DNA of 64,000 nucleotides, taken from contig JBKECN010000030.1 of the NCBI GenBank assembly GCA_047974565.1, forward strand, positions 96,820-160,819. Reading direction: 5' to 3'. Numbering within the stretch: position 1 is the first letter of the stretch; each line of letters begins with the position of its first letter. This document shows, one piece after another, positions 1 through 8,513 of the stretch. The position numbers were made by a program, and so were the translations under genes. Origin of the DNA: JBDIAG01 sp047974565 (lineage in GTDB: Bacteria; Actinomycetota; Actinomycetes; Actinomycetales; CAWJMD01). The notes under the pieces were generated by a model. That model did not search any database. It saw nothing but the letters and a program-made list of their open reading frames with translations, and was not told where the DNA came from.

Positions 1-117
1 GTACGTGAGCGACGTGGCCGATGCCGCCGACGCGGGTACCGCGGTCAGTGAAATGGCGAGGGCCGCCAGGAGGACGCTGATCAACGCGGCGATAGGCGAT
101 CGCAGGGTGGTGGACAT
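1..117 (-). CDS. Exported protein, 5' end only (cut by window edge)
   Basis: The reverse strand from an ATG at 115-117 reads 39 codons with no stop and runs off the window. The N-terminus is a classic Sec signal peptide: a short region with one Arg, a hydrophobic stretch of about 18 residues rich in Leu, Ala and Ile (residues 8-25), then a small-residue AxA-type cleavage region around residues 27-34. A purine-rich Shine-Dalgarno sequence (CGGGAGA) lies about 6 bases before the ATG. The mature protein lies outside the window, so its function cannot be judged. Confidence 0.7.
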   Translation of the reverse strand, partial: MSTTLRSPIAALISVLLAALAISLTAVPASAASATSLTY

Positions 118-720
118 GGTTCTCCCGAGCCTTGGGACCGATGCAGATCCGCAGCCATTCGGCGACGAATGTGCGGACAACCCTTCCAAGGATGAGGAGG
201 AGCGCGCATGCAAACCGGACGATGTCACGGGGATCGGGGCAGGTTTCAGCGATGCGGCGGACGGCCACACGTGTTGCTCGGTAACTGAGTGCAGCCGCGC
301 CGCGAATGGTCACCGCCCAAGCCGGTTGGCGGGTCAGAGGCCTACCTGAACATGATCGCGAGCCCGGAGTGCCGAAGAGTTCGGGAGTAGCTACTGGAGT
401 CTGTTCTGTGCGCCGCTGATGGTGGACCTGCTGCTCGATGGGTCCCGGCGGACGTCCGCGTGCGTGCGACTGTGTCACTTAACTGCACATGTCGGCAAAC
501 ATTGTTACTCATCTACCTGATCACTGACATTGTTCTCCTGTGTGGTGGGCGGACGTCCCGGTCGCCGATAGATCCCGGGTTATCCACAGCCTGGCCAAGC
601 CGGACTCGACGCACCGATCACCCAGCACCTACGATCCGCTGGTCACGTTTGCTTCGGGGGGTCTGATGGGCGACACGCAGCTGGACGACCAGGTGCTGCT
701 CACCTCAAGGCGGTCGGGTC
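118..720. other. Intergenic region with an AT-richer patch
   Basis: About 600 bases without a convincing gene. Positions 470-540 are noticeably poorer in G+C than the surroundings. They contain two copies of ACATTGTT (from about 499 and 528) and the 19-base motif CTACCTGATCACTGACATT at 513-531. A 16/19 match to that motif occurs at 42456-42474. The patch could be a promoter or operator region for the downstream ATPase, or the end of a lost insertion element; no transposase remnant is visible. Confidence 0.4.
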
Positions 721-2376
721 GTGCTTGATCGTCATCGTGCCCGGGGTGCGTGGTTGAGTGGGGCCCGTCTTGTCTCCAGCGACCCGGCCCGTGCCGCGAC
801 TCACTTCGCCAAGGCGATCGCGCTCGATGAGGGCATGGCGGATGCCTGGCTCGGCCTGCACCTGACCGGTCACGAGCAGGAGACTGCGGTGGCTGCGATA
901 ATCGCGCACGCCCCCAGGTTCGGCGAGGAACGGCGTCGCAACATGTTCGCGATGGCATCGGTGTTCAGCCTCGGACCGTACGTCACCTACCGGCTGGAGA
1001 CCCATCCCGACCTGTGGTGCGCGCAGATCGCGGGCCATCTGCACCGCAGGGAGACCGGACCGGCGGCCGCGATCTTGGCCAATCTCGACCCCGCTGAGCT
1101 GCCGGTCACCTTCCTGCACGGCTGGTGTGCTTTCCAGACCGGGGATCGTGAGGCCGCCATCACGCACTTGCGTGCGGTCATCTCCAACGGCGATCCGTAC
1201 CTGGAGACCGTGGCCCGGCTGCTGAGCGGCATCCTGCTCAGCGAGGTCGGGGCGATCGAACCGTCGCGGGACCATCTCACCTGGGTCCTGGAGCAGTCCG
1301 TCCTTCCCGAGGTGTACGCCGAGACCCACTACTGGCTGGGCCTCATCGCCCGCGTGGACGGGGACGAGGACACCGCCGGCTGGCACCTGCACCATGCGTA
1401 CGCACTCAACCCGGGCTTGGAGGGCTTGGACGCGGCGCTGCAGTGTCGCCCGGCCACAGCCCGGCTCGAACTCCACCGGCCCGACCATCCGGAGGCGGAC
1501 GTGGTGCGCGCCGAACCGCAGAACCCAGCGACAGAGACCGTCGAGGATGTCCTGGCCGACCTGGAAAAGCAGATCGGCCAGGAGGGAATCAAACGGCAGG
1601 TTCGAATTCTGCTGGCGCAAACGCGCGCCCAACTCGCCCGTCGTGACGCCGGCATCCAGCAGAACCGGATGACCGAGCACTTCGTTTTCACCGGCCCGCC
1701 CGGCACCGGCAAGACCACCATCGCGAGGCTGATCGGCCGGCTGTACAAAGCCTTGGGCATCCTCGAGGGTGGGCACCTGGTCGAAGTGGATCGATCAACG
1801 CTGATCGGTGAGTACCACGGTCACACGGTCGCCAGGACGCAGGGCGTCCTTGACCGGGCGATCGGTGGCGTGCTCCTGATCGACGAGGCGTACGCCTTGC
1901 AGACCGAGGGTTTCTCCGGTGGAGATCCCTTCGGCCAGGAGGCCATCGACACGCTGCTCAAACGCATGGAGGACGACCGAGACTCGTTCGTCGTCATCGC
2001 AGCCGGATACCCAGAGCCGATGCGTCGATTCATCGACTCCAACCCGGGCCTGAAGTCCCGCTTCACCACGACCATCGACTTCACCCCTTATCGCACGCAC
2101 GAGTTGCTCCAGATCGCCGAACTCATGGCGAACGACACGGCCAACCAGCTCACCGGCGAGGCACACGACGCTCTGCAACTTCTGTTGGAGGAACTCGAAA
2201 CCCAGGGCACCTTCGAGGAGGCGAGTTTCGGCAACGCTCGGTTCATCCGGAACCTCATCGAGAAGGCCTCTCGGCAGAGGGATCTGCGTATTTTCTCGGA
2301 CGCAACCGATGCCGTCCCCGACGTGCAGGCGCTGACCGAGATCACCGGCGACGACATCCGGTCCGCCGTCGGCTGA
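721..2376 (+). CDS. eccA: EccA-type AAA+ ATPase (CbxX/CfqX family), orphan
   Basis: A 551-residue protein with the EccA architecture. An N-terminal helical TPR-like half (residues 1 to about 250) is followed by a CbxX/CfqX-type AAA+ domain with Walker A GPPGTGKTT near 325-333, Walker B GVLLIDEAYAL near 383, and the family-typical DPFGQEAIDTLL and AAGYPEPM segments. EccA proteins are cytosolic ATPases of mycobacterial type VII (ESX) secretion. No EccB, EccC, EccD, MycP or WXG100 gene lies in this window, so its role here is open. The GTG start at 721 has an AAGGCGG sequence seven bases upstream. An ATG at 666 in the next frame opens a 20-codon reading frame that would join only through a frameshift, so the extreme N-terminus is uncertain. 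Confidence 0.85.
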   Translation: MLDRHRARGAWLSGARLVSSDPARAATHFAKAIALDEGMADAWLGLHLTGHEQETAVAAIIAHAPRFGEERRRNMFAMASVFSLGPYVTYRLETHPDLWCAQIAGHLHRRETGPAAAILANLDPAELPVTFLHGWCAFQTGDREAAITHLRAVISNGDPYLETVARLLSGILLSEVGAIEPSRDHLTWVLEQSVLPEVYAETHYWLGLIARVDGDEDTAGWHLHHAYALNPGLEGLDAALQCRPATARLELHRPDHPEADVVRAEPQNPATETVEDVLADLEKQIGQEGIKRQVRILLAQTRAQLARRDAGIQQNRMTEHFVFTGPPGTGKTTIARLIGRLYKALGILEGGHLVEVDRSTLIGEYHGHTVARTQGVLDRAIGGVLLIDEAYALQTEGFSGGDPFGQEAIDTLLKRMEDDRDSFVVIAAGYPEPMRRFIDSNPGLKSRFTTTIDFTPYRTHELLQIAELMANDTANQLTGEAHDALQLLLEELETQGTFEEASFGNARFIRNLIEKASRQRDLRIFSDATDAVPDVQALTEITGDDIRSAVG

Positions 2377-2468
2377 AGGCGCTAGAGTCCGACCACTCGT
2401 CGCTCGAGTGCTGAAGGCCACCCTCAGCCGACGCTGCGGTGCCGGTACTGTCAGCGTCGAATCGAGGT

Positions 2469-3065
2469 CTACCAGAACACCCCGGATGCGGCCGGGACGA
2501 ATGCCTCACCCGGCAAGGAGATCGTCCCCTTGTCCCCCGCCCCGGTCATGGGGTTTCCCATGTTGTGAGCGGTGAATCCACCATTGGCGTCTGCGATGAT
2601 CGACACCTGGTCGCCTTCGGACCAGGCGAGGGCTTCAGCTCCGGGAAACCATGAGAGTCCCTCGGCTAGCAGCATCGCCGAGCCGGTCGGGCTGGCGTCG
2701 GTGGTGAAGATGAGGCGGCCGTCGTCGGCGGTGTCGTGCAGGACGTCCTTGTAGAGCGCCCAGCCTGCGGGTACCTGGGCTTGGTCGAAGACTCTGGTGG
2801 GCACGGTGAGGTAGACCCTGCCATCAGAGTCGCCCTGACTCGGGATCAGCACGTAGTAGGCTCCGTGGCCGCCGATGACCCAACTGCCCCGTGCGTTGTG
2901 ATTGCTCACCGAAGGGCAGATGAAGTACTCCTGCATGACCGGGGCAGAAGCCGGAGCCCTGGTCGCGGGGGCCGCCTGGGCAATCCCAGGCAGACCACCG
3001 CCGAGACCAAGCAGGAGGCCGGTGACCAGGGTGGCGCTGAGACGGCGCGGCATGGTGTGTTGCAT
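2469..3065 (-). CDS. Secreted protein of unknown function
   Basis: The protein has 198 residues if translation starts at the ATG at 3063-3065, which has AAAGG about 8 bases upstream. A longer in-frame reading to 3191 is low-complexity and has no good start signal. Residues 1-33 form a signal peptide: basic start, a Leu/Gly-rich hydrophobic core, and an AQA-type cleavage site. The mature part has no motif I recognise. It is rich in Gly, Asp and aromatic residues, with one Cys soon after the cleavage site. It converges with the ATPase gene and is divergent from the sigma factor operon. Confidence 0.7.
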   Translation of the reverse strand: MQHTMPRRLSATLVTGLLLGLGGGLPGIAQAAPATRAPASAPVMQEYFICPSVSNHNARGSWVIGGHGAYYVLIPSQGDSDGRVYLTVPTRVFDQAQVPAGWALYKDVLHDTADDGRLIFTTDASPTGSAMLLAEGLSWFPGAEALAWSEGDQVSIIADANGGFTAHNMGNPMTGAGDKGTISLPGEAFVPAASGVFW

Positions 3066-3323
3066 GGGAGTGCCTTTCGCTCGGGGGGACGGGCGGGGGA
3101 GGCCCGCCGAGCCAGAACCCGTTGGGGCCCGGGCATCCTTCCCGGCGGGTTGGCGGCCCACGGTCTGACCACGTTCCGGTTCGGGAGTCATGCGAGGCTC
3201 ATCGAGGACGCGAGCCGAGGTTTCGGGGGCGATGACTGGATCCCGATCCGTTGCGAGTCGCGCGGTGGGAAGATTCCAGTGGGTTCATCGGGTTCCGAAC
3301 CCGTGACCGATGGATGGACGAGA

Positions 3324-3866
3324 ATGAACGACGCCCGCGCCCGCGTGTTTCGTGATCAGGTCGAGCCCGAGATCCCGGTCATGCTGCGGGTCGCTCTCGG
3401 GCTGACGAAGAATCGTCACGATGCCGAGGACCTCGTGCAGGAATCGCTCGTCCGGGCCTACCGAGGACTGGACGCCTTTGACGGGCGACATCCACGAGCG
3501 TGGTTGCTGACCATCGTGCGGCATACCCACGTGAACATGAACAGACGCCAACGCCCGGACCCCGTGGAGGATTGGGACGTGCTGCAGGATCAACCGCCCG
3601 CGTTCGGCGCGGCGACCACACCCAGCGCCGAGCAACAGCATCTGGATGCCTCCTTGGACGCCAGGCTCGGCCACGCTCTGCAGAGTCTGGATCCGCGTTT
3701 TCGGGCGGTCGTGCTACTTGTCGATGTCCACGATCTGTCGTACGCGGAAGCGGCGGCCGCCCTTGGGATACCGGTCGGCACGGTGATGTCCCGGCTGAGT
3801 CGGGCGCGGAACCGGCTGCGCGCAATGCTCGGTCCCAAACTCCTCACCCCTGGAGGGCTGGCGTGA
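3324..3866 (+). CDS. ECF-type RNA polymerase sigma factor
   Basis: A 180-residue sigma-70 family protein of the extracytoplasmic-function type. Region 2 is at about residues 8-75 (DAEDLVQESLVRAYR, then RAWLLTIVRHTHVN). Region 4 is at about 120-172 (LSYAEAAAALGIPVGTVMSR and a basic end). It should direct RNA polymerase to stress promoters when released by its partner. The ATG at 3324 was chosen because region 2 starts just after it; a GTG at 3303 is possible. A perfect 13-base palindrome, GGGTTC-C-GAACCC, lies at 3290-3302 just upstream. The stop overlaps the next gene's start by 4 bases (GTGA), so the two are probably translationally coupled. Confidence 0.92.
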   Translation: MNDARARVFRDQVEPEIPVMLRVALGLTKNRHDAEDLVQESLVRAYRGLDAFDGRHPRAWLLTIVRHTHVNMNRRQRPDPVEDWDVLQDQPPAFGAATTPSAEQQHLDASLDARLGHALQSLDPRFRAVVLLVDVHDLSYAEAAAALGIPVGTVMSRLSRARNRLRAMLGPKLLTPGGLA

Positions 3867-4153
3867 AGCAGTCTTTGCGGCAGATGATCACCTGCCATTG
3901 GTCCGCCCGGCGTATCCAGCGCTACTTGGACGCAGACCCGTCCGCAGCCCTGACGCCGGGAGAGGTCGCGCGCATCGAAGCTCACCTGGCCGAGTGTGAA
4001 CGATGCACCCAGCTGAGTGCCGAGCACCGGGCCCTGCATCGGGCTCTGTCGGTGTGGCCTGGGGCGCCGACCCCGGACGAGCAGGAGATTCAGCGGGTCC
4101 GTGACTTCCTATCGGACCTGACCCGCTCGGACCAGTCCGAAGCCGGATCATGA
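3863..4153 (+). CDS. Zinc-binding anti-sigma factor (zf-HC2/ZAS type)
   Basis: A 96-residue protein starting with a GTG that overlaps the sigma factor stop. It carries the ZAS signature H-x3-C-x2-C (HLAECERC, about residues 47-54) and a further Cys-His pair near residue 12. The family binds its ECF sigma factor in the cytoplasm and releases it on oxidation or loss of zinc. No transmembrane helix is visible, so sensing is likely cytoplasmic, as in RsrA-like proteins. The gene ends in an ATGA overlap with the next reading frame, which ties the regulator pair directly to the reductase downstream. Confidence 0.9.
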   Translation: MKQSLRQMITCHWSARRIQRYLDADPSAALTPGEVARIEAHLAECERCTQLSAEHRALHRALSVWPGAPTPDEQEIQRVRDFLSDLTRSDQSEAGS

Positions 4154-5585
4154 CCGGCAACCCGTGGGATCTGGTCGTCGTCGGCGGGGGCACCGCAGGA
4201 ATCGTCGCGGCAAGACCGCTGCCCGCTTGGGTGCCTCAACGCTGCTCATCGAGCGTAACCGAACCGGCGGCGACTGCCTGTGGACAGGATGTGTGCCGTC
4301 CAAGGCCCTGCTCGCGGCGGGCGCCGCGACGGACGGGGCCAAGCGGGCGCAGCGGCTCGGTATCGTCGTCGGCGAGGTGATGGTGGACTTCGCGGCGGTC
4401 ATGGAGCACGTACGGTCCGCGATACACCACATCGCTCCGGTCGACTCGCCGGCTGCCCTCGAAAGCGCAGGGGTGACCGTATGGACGGGCTCGGCCACCT
4501 TCCCCAGCCAGGACACACTGATGGTGGACGAACGTACCGTGCGCTTCCGCCAAGCCCTGGTGGCCACCGGCGCCGAGCCATCGCTACCGCCGATTCCCGG
4601 GCTGGCCGCCGCACCCCACCTGACCAGCGACACGGTCTGGAACCTCACCGATCTGCCGAGCCGCCTGGTCGTCCTAGGCGGTGGCGCCATCGGCTGCGAA
4701 CTGGGTCAGGCATTCGCTCGCCTCGGTGCACCGGTGACGATCGTCGAGGGCGCGCCCAGAGTGCTGCCCCGTGAGGACGGCGCCGCCGCATCCCTCGTCG
4801 ACGCCCGGCTGCGTCTGGACGGGGTGCGCATCGTCACCGGTCATAGCGTGACCCGTGTCGTATCGGGTGAGGGCGCTTGCGGGGAACTTGTCCTCGATGA
4901 CGAGGAGAAGGTCTGCTATGACCAGCTCTTGGTTGCCGTGGGTCGGTCTCCGCGCACCCGCGACATCGGCCTGTCCAGTGCCGGCGTGCAAGTCGACAAC
5001 CGCGGCTTCGTCACGGTGGATGAGCGCCTGAGGACAACCAATCCTCGGATCTGGGCCGCCGGTGACCTGACCGGACATCCGCAGTTCACCCACACCGCAG
5101 GAGTCCACGGCAGCCTGGCGGCGAGCAACGCGGTCCTCGGACTCACCCGGACTGTCTCATTGAGCGCGCTCCCGCGCGTGACCTTCACCCATCCCGAGGT
5201 GGCGGCGGTAGGCGTCTGCACAGATCCGCTGCCCGTTGGCCTGCGCCTGGTCGAGTGGAGGAACAGCCACGTCGACCGGGCGGTGGCCGAATCCGACATG
5301 GACGGATTCACCCGGCTTGCCGTGGACAGCAGACACCGCATACTCGGGGCCACCGTGGTAGGTCCTCGGGCGGGAGAGACTCTGGGTGAGTTGACGCTCG
5401 CCGTCAAGAATGGTTTGAGGACTCGGGACCTTGCCGCGACCACTCACCCCTACCCCACCTATTCCGACGGGCCCTGGAATGCGTCAATCGCCGACGCGCG
5501 CGACTCCCTGTCGAGTACCTGGGTCTCGCTAGCTGTGGGAGGTCTGACCCGGTTGCGTCGCCGACGACTGGACCGCGCGAGATGA
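4150..5585 (+). pseudogene. Flavoprotein disulfide reductase, interrupted by a -1 frameshift
   Basis: A class I pyridine nucleotide-disulfide oxidoreductase of about 478 residues once the frame is repaired. The ATG at 4150 overlaps the anti-sigma stop and reads an FAD-binding Rossmann start (VVVGGGTAG). After about 20 codons the matching continuation lies in another frame, beginning at KTAARLGAS and followed by the redox-active GGDCLWTGCVPSK. The join is at about 4209-4213, where the family pattern expects one more base (a missing C in GGC-AAG would restore it). The rest is intact: NAD motif GGGAIGCELGQ, GDLTGHPQFTHTA, and a C-terminal HPYPT interface segment. The break is either a real inactivating deletion or a sequencing error. 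It resembles lipoamide dehydrogenase and mercuric reductase, but lacks the extra vicinal Cys of MerA. Confidence 0.85.
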
Positions 5586-5839
5586 ACGCCGACGGCCCTG
5601 GCGTTCCGACCTGGACCCATCCACGCGAGGCAGCGTGGCTCGTTGCCACCGGCGCGACCTTCCACACCTCGATCCGGGTTGCCCTGGTTGTGGGAACTCT
5701 GCTCACGTTGGTCAATCAGGGTGGTGTCATCATCACCGGCAGCATTGAGCCTGCAACGTGGTTACGGGTCATCGCCAACTACCTCATTCCCTATGTGGTT
5801 TCCGGAGTTGGCTACCTAATCCCCTTCCGACGCCGGTGA
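5582..5839 (+). CDS. nrtS: NrtS-like small membrane protein (nitrate/nitrite transport family)
   Basis: An 85-residue protein with two predicted membrane segments, at about residues 30-50 (RVALVVGTLLTLVNQGG) and 60-80 (LRVIANYLIPYVVSG). The patterns VGT-LTLVNQG and NYLIPYVVS match the NrtS family, first described as nitrate or nitrite transporters in cyanobacteria. Its ATG overlaps the preceding reductase stop (ATGA), so it belongs to the sigma factor operon. Transport function is inferred from family resemblance only; residues 1-25 are unconserved. Confidence 0.7.
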   Translation: MNADGPGVPTWTHPREAAWLVATGATFHTSIRVALVVGTLLTLVNQGGVIITGSIEPATWLRVIANYLIPYVVSGVGYLIPFRRR

Positions 5840-5952
5840 GGTTCGCGGTACGCACCTCCAGACGTAGTGGTGGAGCGCACGGACCCAGGCGCCATAGGCT
5901 GCCTGCCGTGGCTGACCGGCTCTCAGCAGTCAGCACTCGAGGGAGGTGAGTT

Positions 5953-6591
5953 GTGCCCGCTTCGAACCGATACCGATATGGCGCTCGCTGGTACGACCTT
6001 CTCTCGGGCGAACGGCTCATCTACCGAGCCGGGAGGCTTGCCGCGATCGGGGCGATGGACCTACGTCCAGGACAGACCGTGCTCGACGTCGGCTGTGGGA
6101 CGGGGCTGAGTTTCGAGGCGATCGCCACCCGGATCGGACCCGGCGGTCACCTTGTTGGCGTGGACGAATCGGCGCAGATGCTGGCGCGTGCTCGGAGAAG
6201 GGCTGCGGACCTGGGGTGTCGGGTGACGCTGGGCACCCTCGACGTGAGTGCCACACACGACCCCGGTTGGCGCCTGGTCGAGGAGAACCCTCCGGACGCA
6301 GTCCTGTTCGCTTACACCCTTTCGATCATGCCGGCCTGGCCATGCGCGTGGGAACAGATCCTTGACCGAGTCTCACCTGGTACGCGGATCGTGGTGCTGG
6401 ACATGGCAGTCCCAACTGGTGGAGGCAGGCCAGTGCAATGGGCGGCGCGTGGCGCTGCTTGGCTCGGCGGAGCAGACCTTCAATCTCATCCCTGGCAGGC
6501 GATGCCCGGGAGCACCGTGGGCACCACGTCCATGACCTTGCGCGCAGGGCACGTTGTAGTCACCACGGGGATCCGGCGTCCAGCGGAATGA
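5953..6591 (+). CDS. Class I SAM-dependent methyltransferase
   Basis: A 212-residue protein with the SAM-binding motif VLDVGCGTG at about residues 43-51, an acidic motif II (HLVGVDESAQML) and a DAVLFAYTLSIMP segment where motif post-II sits. This resembles UbiE or phosphatidylethanolamine N-methyltransferase-like enzymes, but the substrate cannot be read from sequence. The GTG start at 5953 is set by a near-ideal ribosome binding site, GGGAGGTGAG, at 5941-5950. It lies 113 bases after the NrtS-like gene and 59 bases before the next reductase, on the same strand, so it probably shares the operon. Confidence 0.88.
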   Translation: MPASNRYRYGARWYDLLSGERLIYRAGRLAAIGAMDLRPGQTVLDVGCGTGLSFEAIATRIGPGGHLVGVDESAQMLARARRRAADLGCRVTLGTLDVSATHDPGWRLVEENPPDAVLFAYTLSIMPAWPCAWEQILDRVSPGTRIVVLDMAVPTGGGRPVQWAARGAAWLGGADLQSHPWQAMPGSTVGTTSMTLRAGHVVVTTGIRRPAE

Positions 6592-6650
6592 GATCAGATC
6601 TTCGCAGGGTTGCCTACACGGCATTTGACGGCGCTTGAGAGGTGAGGATC

Positions 6651-8054
6651 GTGCAGAACGTCGACGTCGCGGTCATCGGGATGGGTCCCGGCGGCGAGCA
6701 TGTGGCAGGTCCACTTGCGGACCAGGGCCTGCGTGTGCTCGGCATCGACAGTGGCCTGGTTGGGGGCGAATGCCCCTACTGGGGGTGTGTACCGACCAAG
6801 ATGATGGTCCGGGCTGGCGATGCACTCGCCGAGGCACGACGGGTGCCGCAACTAGCAGGCAGCACCGGAACTGTGCAGGCGGACTGGTCTACGGTGGCGT
6901 CACGGATCCGCACAGAAGCCACCGACACGTGGACCGATCAAGTGGCCGTGGATCGTTTCACCGCCAAGGGCGGTATCTTCGTGCGCGGTTCAGGTCGTAT
7001 CCTCGGTCCGCATTGTGTTGAGGTCTCGGGTAGCCGGTACTCGACGGGACGCGGCATCGTGGTGTCGACGGGCAGCCGCCCGGCGGTGCCGCCTATCCCG
7101 GGGTTGGCGGCGGTCGACTTCTGGACTAACCATGAGTTCGTCCAAGCCGAAGCCTTGCCCTCATCGCTCATCATTCTCGGCGGTGGCGCCATCGGCTGCG
7201 AGATCGGTCAAGTGGCAGCCCGTTTCGGTGTTCGGGTCACACTCGTAGAAGCCGCCGACCGGCTCCTGCCCGCGGACGAACCCGAAGCTGGGAGAATTCT
7301 CGCGGATGTCTTTGCCACCGAGGGCATTGAGGTGCACCTCGGTTCTGGTGCAACGAGTGTGAGCCGCGCGAGGGATGACTTCGAGGTCACCCTGGCAAGC
7401 GGTGGCGTTGTCAGCGCCGAGCGCCTATTGGTGGCCACGGGGCGACGGGTAGACCTGAGCGCCGTGGGGTTGGAGACCGTCGGCGTGCCAGCGGACTCGC
7501 GCTTCGCGCCGATTGATGAGCGCTGCCGTGTGGCTGACGGAGTGTGGGCGGTGGGTGACGTCACCGGAAAGGGAGCCTTCACACACGTGGCCATGTACCA
7601 GGCGGACATCGTTGTGCGCGACGTCCTCGGGAAGGAGGTGGCCGGCGCGTCATATCACGCCCTGCCAAGGGTGACTTTCACCCAACCTGAGGTCGGCTCC
7701 GTCGGATTGACTGAGGCACAGGCACGGGAGACGCTCTCCTCGATACGGGTTGGAGTGGCCCGCGTGCCCGAGACGGCACGGGGGTGGATGCATCAGGTAG
7801 GCAACCAAGGCGTCATCAAAGTGATCGAGGACTCCGAACGGGGTGTGCTGGTTGGTGCCTGCGCCATGGGACCCTCCGGAGGTGAAGTGCTTGGGGCGCT
7901 GGCCGTCGCCGTCCATGCAGCTATCCCGGTGTCCTCGCTCACGTCGATGATGTACGCCTATCCGACGTTTCATCGCGGTATTGAGGACGCATTGCGGTCT
8001 CTGTCGCCGATCGGCGACGAGGCCTCACCGGGCAGTGAGGGTGCGACGTCATGA
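6651..8054 (+). CDS. FAD/NAD(P)-dependent disulfide reductase family protein
   Basis: A 467-residue protein related to dihydrolipoamide dehydrogenase. It has an FAD motif near residues 5-15 (AVIGMGPGG), a redox-active pair Cys41 and Cys46 in GGECPYWGCVPTK, a NAD motif GGGAIGCEIGQ, and the FAD motif GVWAVGDVTGKG. The C-terminal interface reads YAYPTF, so the His of the usual HxHPT/HPYPT catalytic dyad is absent. Catalysis may therefore differ from true lipoamide dehydrogenases. The GTG at 6651 is preferred because GAGAGGTGAGG lies directly upstream; a GTG at 6642 would add three residues. The stop overlaps the next start (ATGA). A paralogue at 4150-5585 sits in the same operon. Confidence 0.9.
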   Translation: MQNVDVAVIGMGPGGEHVAGPLADQGLRVLGIDSGLVGGECPYWGCVPTKMMVRAGDALAEARRVPQLAGSTGTVQADWSTVASRIRTEATDTWTDQVAVDRFTAKGGIFVRGSGRILGPHCVEVSGSRYSTGRGIVVSTGSRPAVPPIPGLAAVDFWTNHEFVQAEALPSSLIILGGGAIGCEIGQVAARFGVRVTLVEAADRLLPADEPEAGRILADVFATEGIEVHLGSGATSVSRARDDFEVTLASGGVVSAERLLVATGRRVDLSAVGLETVGVPADSRFAPIDERCRVADGVWAVGDVTGKGAFTHVAMYQADIVVRDVLGKEVAGASYHALPRVTFTQPEVGSVGLTEAQARETLSSIRVGVARVPETARGWMHQVGNQGVIKVIEDSERGVLVGACAMGPSGGEVLGALAVAVHAAIPVSSLTSMMYAYPTFHRGIEDALRSLSPIGDEASPGSEGATS

Positions 8055-8362
8055 AGCATCTACTGGAGATCCTCGTCATCGACGACTGTCCCCACGCGGG
8101 TCCGTCCCGGGAGCTTGCCGTGGCCGCCCTCGATGCCCTGGGCATAGCTGGTGATCCAGTCCAGCGGACTATCCGTTCGCGGGAGTCTGCCACCGAGAAC
8201 CATTTCATGGGCTCGCCATCATTTCACTGGGATGGTCTCGACCTCTTCCCGGTTGACGGCGCTCCTGGTCTGGCGTGCCGGGTCTATCCCAGAGCAGATG
8301 GCCGGCTGGCCGGACTGCCAACGCTGCGCGCACTCATCGCGGCGATACAGATCCGCCGCTGA
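8051..8362 (+). CDS. Small thioredoxin-fold protein linked to disulfide reductases
   Basis: A 103-residue protein starting within the preceding stop codon. It begins with a beta strand and a single early Cys (LVIDDCPHAG, Cys13). It then carries a GSPSFHWDG segment typical of the cis-Pro loop of thioredoxin folds, and ends with the motif CRVYPRADGRLAG. Proteins of this pattern are common beside MerA-like or lipoamide-dehydrogenase-like reductases. With one Cys in the active-site position and another near residue 76, it could be a substrate or a monothiol carrier for the reductase encoded just upstream. That partnership is inferred from the overlap, not shown. Confidence 0.65.
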   Translation: MKHLLEILVIDDCPHAGPSRELAVAALDALGIAGDPVQRTIRSRESATENHFMGSPSFHWDGLDLFPVDGAPGLACRVYPRADGRLAGLPTLRALIAAIQIRR

Positions 8363-8378
8363 CCCAGAAATCGGCAGA

Positions 8379-8513
8379 TCACTGCAGGGCCCGATAACCG
8401 ACCACGATGCAGTTGAGGGCTGAGACTGACACCAACGCGGCCCAGAGCCAAGCGATGACCCCCGACCAGGCAGGAACCAGCAACCAGAGACTGTGAACCG
8501 CTGCTGGTGCGAG
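8379..8513 (-). pseudogene. Possible tail of a lost membrane protein gene
   Basis: The reverse strand reads about 45 codons ending at a TGA (8379-8381). The product is strongly hydrophobic, with repeated Trp, Val and Ala in two membrane-like segments (WLLVPAWSGVIAWLWAALV, then VSALNCIVVGYRAL). The pattern resembles the last helices of CDP-alcohol phosphatidyltransferases, but it is too short to assign. It abuts and partly overlaps the truncated permease on the other strand. This suggests that two gene fragments were brought together by a deletion. Chance hydrophobicity is possible. Confidence 0.25.

Noticed and set aside
700..1776. Reverse-strand frame opposite the EccA-like gene
   Set aside because: The forward frame has Walker motifs and the EccA order of domains; the reverse has none.
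4150..8054. Naming the reductases as mercuric reductase (MerA)
   Set aside because: Neither has the N-terminal metal-binding domain or the C-terminal Cys pair of MerA, and no merR or merT is present.
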